DNA from: an uncultured Bacilli bacterium
GTDB lineage: Bacteria; Bacillota_I; Bacilli_A; ML615J-28; CAG-698
Length of the DNA: 6,460 nucleotides
Reading direction: 5' to 3'
Assembly (NCBI GenBank): GCA_947624315.1
Contig: CANQJU010000067.1
Location: 1 to 6,460, forward strand
The translations under genes and the position numbers were made by a program. The notes beneath the pieces were generated by a model. It was not told the origin of the DNA. It saw only the letters and a list, made by a program, of their open reading frames with translations, and searched no databases. The first letter of the stretch is position 1; every line of letters begins with the position of its first letter. Shown in pieces: positions 1-4,556 of the stretch.

Positions 1-266
1 CCCCCGGTCATTTGTATTGCTCCAGTAATATAGGCAATATAAGCAAAACTTGAACCTAAATAAATGGGAACTTTAGCTTGGGTACATAAAATATAAATTA
101 GAGTACCACATCCTGATGCGAATAAAGCTACTGAAATTGGTAATCCGGTAAGAATTGGTACTAAAATAGTAGCTCCAAACATAGCAAATACGTGTTGAAT
201 ACTAAGTAAAATTAATTTACTTGTTGTAGGCCTTTCTTTGGCTTGTAGCAATAAATTTGATTCCAT
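1..266 (-). CDS. NCS2-family uracil/xanthine permease, UraA/PyrP-like (N-terminal 88 codons only)
   Basis: Partial gene; the rest lies beyond the left edge. The 88 visible residues carry the N-terminal signature of the NCS2 nucleobase:cation symporters: QHVFAMFGATILVPILTG at residues 24-41 (first membrane segment), a Gly-rich second segment ending in GCGTLIYIL (52-60), and KVPIYLGSSFAYI (65-77). These resemble the bacterial uracil permeases UraA and PyrP more than the xanthine permease PbuX. The protein should sit in the cytoplasmic membrane and import a nucleobase with protons. The substrate-determining residues of NCS2 proteins lie further downstream and cannot be read here. The start is an ATG preceded by AAAAGGAGGA at 5-6 nt spacing. 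Expression depends on the long leader between 267 and 575, which contains a guanine-class riboswitch and a second attenuator-like hairpin. That leader makes a purine substrate, or purine/pyrimidine cross-regulation, worth considering despite the uracil-permease resemblance. Confidence 0.9.
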   Translation of the reverse strand, partial: MESNLLLQAKERPTTSKLILLSIQHVFAMFGATILVPILTGLPISVALFASGCGTLIYILCTQAKVPIYLGSSFAYIAYITGAIQMTG

Positions 267-286
267 AATTTCCTCCTTTTCTTTTT

Positions 287-318
287 AAAAAAAAGATTCA
301 AAATAAATTTGAATCTTT
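287..318 (-). terminator. Second leader terminator/attenuator before the permease
   Basis: There is a perfect 11-bp inverted repeat: arms AAAGATTCAAA (292-302) and TTTGAATCTTT (308-318), loop of 5. Read on the minus strand, the stem runs straight into a run of U (287-294, eight in total, three of them in the stem). It lies between the stop codon of a 33-codon leader ORF (3 nt upstream) and the permease ribosome binding site (about 10 nt downstream). The stem has only two G-C pairs, so it may be a weak or conditional terminator. No promoter is visible between it and the permease start, so permease mRNA must read through it. Confidence 0.65.
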
Positions 319-321
319 AAA

Positions 322-423
322 TTAACAAATATATAAAAATGAAAATAAGTCACTCTTACTAGAGATAGATATGGCATTAAGAGAGTTTAGACAATTTAAG
401 TTGTTTAAAACTAATCTTTCCAT
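322..423 (-). CDS. 33-aa leader peptide ORF in the permease 5' region
   Basis: This is a short ORF of 33 codons plus TAA, beginning MERLVLNNLN and ending FSFLYIC. Its ATG has a strong Shine-Dalgarno site, GTGGAGG, with 5 nt spacing (GGAGG at 429-433), as good as that of any full-size gene in the window. It lies between the riboswitch terminator and a second terminator-like hairpin. Its stop codon ends 3 nt before the 5' arm of that hairpin, so a ribosome finishing translation would physically cover the arm. Leu (7), Ser (7) and Asn (5) dominate, with no run of a single regulatory codon as in amino-acid biosynthesis attenuators. It is not a recognisable protein. It may act as a cis-acting leader peptide in attenuation or be a real small protein; the placement favours the former. 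Translation is inferred from the ribosome binding site only. Confidence 0.6.
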   Translation of the reverse strand: MERLVLNNLNCLNSLNAISISSKSDLFSFLYIC

Positions 424-440
424 TGTAACCTCCACTATAT

Positions 441-505
441 AAAATAAAAGGCCTTAAGACGTTTTAAGACCTTAGAAAAAATAATTAGAAATTTTATCTA
501 AAGTC
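441..505 (-). terminator. Riboswitch expression platform: terminator with competing antiterminator
   Basis: The terminator is a 10-bp stem (448-457 with 464-473; read on the minus strand AAGGTCTTAA/TTAAGGCCTT, one U-G) with a 6-nt loop, followed by TTATTTT (447-441). The antiterminator is GACTTTAGA (497-505), which contains the 3' strand of aptamer P1. It can pair over 9 contiguous bp (one U-G) with TCTAAGGTC (468-476), which is the 5' arm of the terminator. Aptamer P1 and antiterminator are therefore mutually exclusive. Ligand binding should hold P1, free the terminator arm and stop transcription, giving an OFF switch under high guanine. This is the standard logic of guanine riboswitches. 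Confidence 0.85.
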
Positions 506-571
506 ATAGTAAGATCATTTAAGGTGATCTTGTAGAAACGTTCAAACCATATTATTGAATATATATGACCT
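501..571 (-). promoter_or_regulatory. Purine riboswitch aptamer, guanine class
   Basis: Read on the minus strand, the sequence aligns without gaps through most of the purine riboswitch core. P1 is AGGTCAT/ATGACTT (565-571 with 501-507, one G-U). P2 has L2 containing ATATGG. J2/3 is GTTTCTAC. P3 is AAGATCA/TGATCTT with L3 CCTTAAA. J3/1 is ACTATG. The GG of L2 and the CC of L3, which form the loop-loop kissing pairs in this family, are both present. The specificity position in J3/1 (nucleotide 74 in xpt numbering) is C, which in characterised members selects guanine/hypoxanthine; adenine aptamers have U there. U51 in J2/3 is kept, which argues against the 2'-deoxyguanosine variant. J1/2 departs from the usual ATAAT pattern. 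The aptamer starts about 4 nt after the predicted transcription start. Confidence 0.88.
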
Positions 572-581
572 ATTGCTATAG

Positions 582-610
582 ATTATATCAAAAAGAAAAA
601 TAAAAAGCAA
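582..610 (-). promoter_or_regulatory. Sigma-A-type promoter of the riboswitch/permease transcript
   Basis: On the minus strand there is TTGCTT (605-610), 17 bp, then TATAAT (582-587). The predicted start near 575 lies just before the aptamer P1 strand. It sits about 20 bp after the stop codon of the upstream kinase gene. No terminator is visible between kinase and promoter, so kinase read-through could also enter the riboswitch leader. Confidence 0.8.
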
Positions 611-628
611 CAAAAAGTTTCAAAAATT

Positions 629-1681
629 TTATATCAGTAAATCAGCAAAAGATACAATAGGGAATAAACTATAATATTCATTTTCTAAAGGCACCCAAAC
701 ATCTAAAAATTTTTGTAATTTTTCACTTGATGAACGCACTTTTAATCTCTTTAATTGTTCATTTTCATCAATATCTAAATAAATCAAATAATCAAAAAAT
801 GATTTTAAATATTTGTTATATGAATATACTCCCTCAAGAATAATTAAATTATTTACATGTTCAATTGTTTCATTTATATATACTTTATTGGTACAATCAT
901 ATTTTTGATATGTTACTTTATCTTTTTCCTTTAATTCTTTTAAGAGCACACTTAAATTTTCATAATCAATATTTTCTCCAATACCTTGATGCGTTTTTCT
1001 TTTTTCATCACTTAAGAAAAAGTCATCAGCATGAATAATAGTAACTGGTAAATCTTTATCAATATTTTGACAAATTGTCGTTTTTCCACTAGTGCATTTT
1101 CCTTCTATTGCCACAAGCACTTTTTTATTATTTTGATAAATATGTTTTAAAAAAGAATTGAATTGATAGTTTTTCATTTCATTACTAATAAATTCACGAG
1201 GAACAACACGATAATTAGGATAATATAATTTTCGATATGTTTCACTGTGATGAAAAACGGGATAATTATCATTTCGATAGTTATCAAGAACTTCTTTAAG
1301 TTTATTAATATCAATATCAATTGTTTTATCTAAAACTAGATCAATAAAGATACTAATTTTTTCTTCTAAAGCAACTAGACTTTCATTGCTTTTTTGATTT
1401 ATGAAAGCTGAAAAGAGTTTGTTTAAATCAAAGTTGCCTTTAATATATGGTCGAAGATTAACTCTAACATATTTATCGCTTATTATTTCATATAGAGGCT
1501 CATAAAAGGGAACATTTTCTTCCATTTGATTGCACTCTGTTAATAAATAATTGTAAACTTCTTGGGTATTTTTAATCAAATGTTCACCACCAAAAGTTGA
1601 CTGATAAATTAATTTTAAATAATCTTGGATTTCTGATTTGTTTTTCTTTTGATAATAATTTATTAAAAAATCTTTGAACAT
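629..1681 (-). CDS. Uridine kinase-like P-loop protein with uncharacterised N-terminal domain
   Basis: This 350-aa protein has two parts. Residues 188-350 form a P-loop kinase of the uridine kinase/phosphoribulokinase type: Walker A GKCTSGKT (194-201), HADDFF (217-222) matching the acidic nucleoside-binding DxF region, YQKYDC (258-263), LEGVY (282-286) as the Walker B-like strand, and an Arg/Lys-rich lid around RLKVRSSSEK (312-321). Residues 1-185 are an extra domain I cannot name; it contains STFGGEHLI (28-36), RVNLRP (73-78) and HHSETYRKLYYPNYRVV (144-160), the last rich in His, Tyr and Arg. Ordinary uridine kinases are about 200-210 aa and lack this part. The predicted role is ATP-dependent phosphorylation of uridine/cytidine or a related small molecule in the cytoplasm; the substrate is not proven. 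The adjacent NCS2 permease supports a nucleobase salvage context. The start ATG has AGGAGA about 6 nt upstream. Confidence 0.82.
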   Translation of the reverse strand: MFKDFLINYYQKKNKSEIQDYLKLIYQSTFGGEHLIKNTQEVYNYLLTECNQMEENVPFYEPLYEIISDKYVRVNLRPYIKGNFDLNKLFSAFINQKSNESLVALEEKISIFIDLVLDKTIDIDINKLKEVLDNYRNDNYPVFHHSETYRKLYYPNYRVVPREFISNEMKNYQFNSFLKHIYQNNKKVLVAIEGKCTSGKTTICQNIDKDLPVTIIHADDFFLSDEKRKTHQGIGENIDYENLSVLLKELKEKDKVTYQKYDCTNKVYINETIEHVNNLIILEGVYSYNKYLKSFFDYLIYLDIDENEQLKRLKVRSSSEKLQKFLDVWVPLENEYYSLFPIVSFADLLI

Positions 1682-1716
1682 TATTTTCTCCTAATAATAT
1701 AAAAATTAATCAAAAA

Positions 1717-1744
1717 GCTTATCGCAGAGGGTACAACGACAAGC
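1717..1744 (-). promoter_or_regulatory. 5'-end hairpin in the kinase mRNA leader
   Basis: As minus-strand RNA, GCUUGUCG (1737-1744) pairs with CGAUAAGC (1717-1724) over 8 bp with one G-U, leaving a 12-nt loop. As plus-strand RNA the same position would be an A-C mismatch, so the structure fits the kinase transcript. It lies at the very 5' end of the predicted mRNA, about 35 nt before the ribosome binding site, and has no U-tract. It may stabilise the message or be a protein-binding site; I recognise no riboswitch family. Confidence 0.35.
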
Positions 1745-1751
1745 CAAATTA

Positions 1752-1780
1752 ATTATAAACGCAAATAATTTAAATGTCAA
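1752..1780 (-). promoter_or_regulatory. Full-consensus sigma-A promoter of the kinase gene
   Basis: On the minus strand TTGACA (1775-1780), 17 bp, TATAAT (1752-1757): both hexamers and the spacer match the sigma-A/sigma-70 consensus exactly. The predicted start near 1745 gives a leader of about 65 nt. Such a strong promoter suggests a highly expressed or repressor-controlled gene. Confidence 0.85.
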
Positions 1781-1824
1781 TATGTTGATTTTAATTTTAT
1801 TGTTTCCAAAAATGAATTGAATAA

Positions 1825-1853
1825 TTGCAAAAAAGGAAGAATTAATATATAAT
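1825..1853 (+). promoter_or_regulatory. Sigma-A-type promoter of miaB
   Basis: TTGCAA (1825-1830), 17 bp, TATAAT (1848-1853). The predicted start near 1860 leaves only about 12 nt of leader, so the site GGTGAT (1863-1868) in front of the miaB ATG lies almost at the 5' end of the message. The promoter is back-to-back with the kinase promoter, with about 45 bp between the two -35 boxes. Confidence 0.75.
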
Positions 1854-1871
1854 ATATAAAATGGTGATTAT

Positions 1872-3311
1872 ATGAAAGAGAAAATGGAAAAGTTTATTGC
1901 ACCTTCTTTAAAAGATGCACGTAAAAGAATAACTAAAGAAACAGCCCATTTTTATTATCAAATGGATAAGCGATTTATGGGATTAGGAAAGGGAAAGACA
2001 TATCATCTAAAAACTTATGGATGCCAAGGCAATTTAGCTGATAGTGAAAAAATATCAGGATTATTAAAATGGATGGGATATGAAAAAACTGATAATGATG
2101 AAAATGCTGATTTAATTATTTTTAATACTTGTGCTATTAGGGAGAATGCTGAAAATAGAGTTTTTGGAGAACTAGGAAGAATTAAAAACTTAAAAAAGAA
2201 GAATCCTAATTTGATTATGGCTTTATGTGGATGCATGGCTCAAGAAGAAAAAGTAGTCGAAGCGATAAAGAAGAAATATCCTCAAGTGGATTTAGTTTTC
2301 GGAACTCACAACATTCATTTACTTCCAGAATATTTAGAAGAATGCATGAATAATAAAGAAAGAATTATTGAAGTATATAGTATTGAAGGGGATATTATTG
2401 AAGAGGTTCCCGTTGTTCGTGATCACAATCGTCGAGCATGGGTAAATATCATGTATGGCTGTGATGAATTCTGCACATATTGTATTGTCCCTTATACTAG
2501 AGGAAAAGAAAGATCACGTTTACCAGAAGATATTATTAAAGAAGTTGAACAATTAGCTAAGGATGGATATATTGAAGTCACTTTATTAGGGCAAAATGTT
2601 AATGCTTATGGTAAAGATTTTATTGATTGCCAATATTCTTTTGCTAATTTATTAGAACAATTGCAAAAGACAAGCATTAAAAGAATTCGCTTTACAACTT
2701 CTCATCCCCGTGATTTAGATGATGAAACAATCATGGTTATGGGACAAGGTGGTAACATTATGCCTCACCTACATTTACCAGTTCAATCAGGAAGTAATAG
2801 AATTCTCAAAAAGATGAATCGTAAATATACTAAAGAAGAGTATTTAGAAAAAATCGAAAAATTGCGTAAAGCAGTTCCTGGTATATCAATAACAACAGAT
2901 ATAATTGTTGCTTTCCCAGGAGAGACAGAAGAAGATTTTGAAGAAACTTTGGATTTAGTTCGCAAAGCTGATTTTGAGGGAGCATATACATTTATTTTCT
3001 CTCCTCGTGAAGGTACACCCGCAAGTAAATATGAAGATAATTTACCAATGAGTGTTAAAAAGGAAAGATTATTAACTTTAAATAAATTAATAAACGAGGG
3101 ATATGCTAAAGGTAATAAACGCTTTGAGGGGAAGATTGTTGAAGTGTTGGTTGAAGGTTTTTCTGAAAAAAATGATAAGTTTTTAATGGGATATACGCCT
3201 AATAATAAACTTGTTAATTTTGAAGGTGATACATCTCTAATTGGAAGTTTAGTCAATGTCAAAATAGAAAAAGCCTTCTCATGGCACTTGCGAGGTAAAA
3301 TTGTAAAATAG
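1872..3311 (+). CDS. miaB: MiaB, tRNA-2-methylthio-N6-dimethylallyladenosine synthase
   Basis: A full-length radical-SAM methylthiotransferase of 479 aa (E. coli MiaB is about 474). It adds the 2-methylthio group to i6A37 in tRNAs that read UNN codons, in the cytoplasm. The N-terminal UPF0004 domain has its three cluster cysteines in YGCQGN (C51), NTCAIRE (C87) and CGCMAQ (C121). The radical-SAM cluster is CDEFCTYC (C197, C201, C204) followed by IVPYTRGKERSR. GQNVNAYG (240-247) and the QSGSNRILKKMNRKYT region (305-320) are typical of MiaB rather than RimO or MtaB. A C-terminal TRAM domain (about 416-478) should bind tRNA. The start has a modest GGTGAT site close to the ATG. An N-terminal extension of about 40 residues before the UPF0004 domain matches that of Firmicute MiaB. 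No terminator follows, so transcription can continue into cotE. Confidence 0.96.
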   Translation: MKEKMEKFIAPSLKDARKRITKETAHFYYQMDKRFMGLGKGKTYHLKTYGCQGNLADSEKISGLLKWMGYEKTDNDENADLIIFNTCAIRENAENRVFGELGRIKNLKKKNPNLIMALCGCMAQEEKVVEAIKKKYPQVDLVFGTHNIHLLPEYLEECMNNKERIIEVYSIEGDIIEEVPVVRDHNRRAWVNIMYGCDEFCTYCIVPYTRGKERSRLPEDIIKEVEQLAKDGYIEVTLLGQNVNAYGKDFIDCQYSFANLLEQLQKTSIKRIRFTTSHPRDLDDETIMVMGQGGNIMPHLHLPVQSGSNRILKKMNRKYTKEEYLEKIEKLRKAVPGISITTDIIVAFPGETEEDFEETLDLVRKADFEGAYTFIFSPREGTPASKYEDNLPMSVKKERLLTLNKLINEGYAKGNKRFEGKIVEVLVEGFSEKNDKFLMGYTPNNKLVNFEGDTSLIGSLVNVKIEKAFSWHLRGKIVK

Positions 3312-3320
3312 ATAATTACC

Positions 3321-3359
3321 CAGTGGCAATATCTAAATAATTTGAATATATTGTTACTG
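3321..3359 (+). repeat. Long hairpin in the miaB-cotE gap, abutting the cotE ribosome binding site
   Basis: CAGTGGCAATAT (3321-3332) pairs with ATATTGTTACTG (3348-3359) over 12 bp with two G-U pairs, leaving a 15-nt loop. The right arm is followed directly by AGGAGGG, the cotE Shine-Dalgarno site. There is no U-tract, so it is not an intrinsic terminator. It could mark an RNA processing or stability boundary between a housekeeping gene and a sporulation gene, or modulate cotE translation. Confidence 0.5.
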
Positions 3360-3372
3360 AGGAGGGATATAT

Positions 3373-3888
3373 GTGAATGAAATTCGTGAAATTGTAACGA
3401 AGACAGTCATTGGAAAAGGAAAAAAACTAATTCGCTTGCAAGAGACAATTAATCCTGAAAATGAACCTTTTAGCATTTTAGGATGTTGGATTATCAATCA
3501 TGACTTTTCAGCAACTCTCGATGAGAATACTGTTAATTTAGATGGTACATTTGAAGTCGATATTTGGTATGCATATGATAATAACACTAAAACAGAAGTC
3601 GCTAAAGAAACAGTAACATATAATGAAACTATAAAAACCAAACAAACTGTAAAAGACTTAAATAGCGATTGCCGCGATGTTATTGTCCGTTTGCTTCAAC
3701 AACCTACATGTACTAATGCATGTATTCAAGAGAACAGTATTACTGTAGATATTGTTTTTGAAGTTATTGCTGAAATTATCGGAGAAGCCAAAATGGTTGT
3801 TGCCGTACTTTCACCGATAGACAATTGTGAGCCAGTCGATGATGATTTTGAAAATGAAATTAATGAAAACTTCATGAATGTAAATTAA
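3373..3888 (+). CDS. cotE: Spore outer-coat morphogenetic protein CotE
   Basis: This 171-aa protein closely follows Bacillus subtilis CotE (about 181 aa) in order and motifs: the N-terminus NEIREIVTKTVIGKGKK, SILGCWIINH (34-43), DIWYAYDNNTKTEV (63-76), LLQQPTC (107-113), EVIAEIIGEAK (130-140), and an acidic C-terminal tail from about residue 155. In B. subtilis CotE forms a ring around the forespore and recruits outer-coat proteins, with the C-terminal part contacting clients. The start is GTG at 3373, chosen because GGAGGG lies 6 nt upstream and the translation matches the conserved N-terminus; the overlapping ATG at 3371 runs straight into TGA. Linkage to miaB is shared with Bacillus, where ymcA lies between them. 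It is probably expressed in the mother cell, but I see no convincing sigma-E promoter directly in front; miaB read-through is possible. It ends in its own terminator. Confidence 0.93.
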   Translation: MNEIREIVTKTVIGKGKKLIRLQETINPENEPFSILGCWIINHDFSATLDENTVNLDGTFEVDIWYAYDNNTKTEVAKETVTYNETIKTKQTVKDLNSDCRDVIVRLLQQPTCTNACIQENSITVDIVFEVIAEIIGEAKMVVAVLSPIDNCEPVDDDFENEINENFMNVN

Positions 3889-3910
3889 ATCGTTGGCAAC
3901 AACGATTTTT
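3887..3910 (+). terminator. Intrinsic terminator of cotE
   Basis: A 9-bp stem, AAATCGTTG (3887-3895) with CAACGATTT (3900-3908), closes a GCAA tetraloop of the stable GNRA class and runs into T residues to 3910. It overlaps the last two bases of the cotE stop codon, so miaB/cotE transcription should largely end here and the next gene needs its own promoter. Confidence 0.85.
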
Positions 3911-3925
3911 AATATGTTTAATAGT

Positions 3926-3953
3926 TCATAATAATTTACTCTAATCATATATA
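3926..3953 (+). promoter_or_regulatory. Possible sigma-E/sigma-K-like promoter of the LysM gene
   Basis: TCATAAT (3926-3932), 13 bp, CATATATA (3946-3953). The first resembles the sigma-E -35 box (KMATATT) and the second the CATA-type -10 box of the mother-cell sigma factors sigma-E and sigma-K. It lies between the cotE terminator and the LysM gene, where a promoter is required, and no good sigma-A site is visible there. The region is AT-rich and chance matches are easy, so this is tentative. Confidence 0.35.
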
Positions 3954-3972
3954 TAAATAAGGGGGAATTACT

Positions 3973-4542
3973 ATGAAATTTCATATTGTGCAAATGAATG
4001 AGACTATTGAAGAGATTACCTTTTTATATAATTTAACAGTTGATGAGTTAAAAGAAGAAAATAGACATATTCGTAAATGGGATAAACTTATTCCTGGGAC
4101 AAAACTTAAAATACCCGTAATTACTGAAGCAATTGATAGTGAAGTAGCAGAAATGGAACCATTTATTGAAGACTATTATCCTAAAATTCAAGCTGAAGAT
4201 AATATTTTAAATGATTCTACTGAAGTAATGACAGAACCAATTGAAGAAGAAAAGGTAGAAGATGATAAAGAAGAGTTAGATTCTTCTTTTAATGAAAAAG
4301 AGGAAGAAAAGATAGAAATAGATAATGTTGAAGAAAAAGAGGAAAAAATAGAATCAACTATTAATGAAAAAAAGGAAGAAACTCCTAAAGAAATAAAAAA
4401 TGAAGTAAATAAAGAACCCTTAAAAAATAACTACTATCAATATCCTTATATTAATCCTTATTATAGTTATTATTATCATTTGCCAAGAGTAGTTTATCCA
4501 GTATATTATCCAATATATTTTCAGAAAAAAAGGCGACCATAA
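3973..4542 (+). CDS. LysM-domain protein with acidic linker and Tyr-rich tail, putative spore coat protein (SafA-like layout)
   Basis: This 189-aa protein has three zones. Residues 3-49 are one LysM domain (FHIVQMNETIEEI, then YNLTVDELKEEN, then LIPGTKLKIPV); the usual Gly-Asp after the first strand is replaced by Asn-Glu. Residues 54-150 are a Glu/Lys-rich low-complexity linker with repeated NEKEEE/NEKKEE-like units. Residues 154-182 hold 13 tyrosines, with Pro and Asn, followed by a basic end KKRRP. There is no signal peptide or membrane segment, as expected for a coat protein made in the mother cell. An N-terminal LysM is the layout of the coat assembly protein SafA, although SafA is longer and has a different C-terminus. 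Tyr-rich tails occur in coat proteins that become cross-linked. Position directly after cotE supports a coat role. The GGGGGA ribosome binding site lies about 7 nt before the ATG. Function is inferred from architecture and neighbourhood. Confidence 0.8.
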   Translation: MKFHIVQMNETIEEITFLYNLTVDELKEENRHIRKWDKLIPGTKLKIPVITEAIDSEVAEMEPFIEDYYPKIQAEDNILNDSTEVMTEPIEEEKVEDDKEELDSSFNEKEEEKIEIDNVEEKEEKIESTINEKKEETPKEIKNEVNKEPLKNNYYQYPYINPYYSYYYHLPRVVYPVYYPIYFQKKRRP

Positions 4543-4556
4543 TTGGTTGCCTTTTT
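4527..4556. terminator. Bidirectional terminator between convergent genes
   Basis: A 12-bp stem of AAAAAGGCGACC (4527-4538) with GGTTGCCTTTTT (4545-4556), one G-T pair, and a 6-nt loop. It has a T-run on the plus strand (4552-4556) and a 7-T run on the minus strand (4525-4531), so it can end transcription from both sides. The LysM gene stop codon lies in the loop and the stop codon of the convergent DUF362 gene overlaps the stem base. Confidence 0.85.

Noticed and set aside
501..571. Adenine or 2'-deoxyguanosine aptamer
   Set aside because: Position 74 is C rather than U (against adenine) and U51 in J2/3 is retained (against the 2'-dG variant).
267..580. PyrR-binding attenuator expected for a uracil permease
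   Set aside because: No convincing match to the PyrR loop consensus on the minus strand; the leader is explained better by the purine aptamer and the uORF/hairpin.
1682..1745. preQ1 or other known riboswitch in the kinase leader, suggested by CCCTCT in a hairpin loop
   Set aside because: The stem, loop and A-rich tail of preQ1-I do not fit, and no other family pattern is recognised.
2015..2236. 73-codon ORF antisense to miaB
   Set aside because: It mirrors the conserved miaB reading frame, has no ribosome binding site of note and no recognisable protein features.
2783..3262. 159-codon ORF antisense to the 3' half of miaB
   Set aside because: Long, but explained by AT-rich codon bias of miaB on the other strand; it covers the radical-SAM and TRAM coding region whose sense translation is conserved.
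3321..3359. Intrinsic terminator between miaB and cotE
   Set aside because: The hairpin is strong but is followed by AGGAGGG rather than a U-run.
3811..3993. 60-codon antisense ORF across the cotE end and the LysM start
   Set aside because: It runs through the cotE terminator and the LysM ribosome binding site; no independent support.
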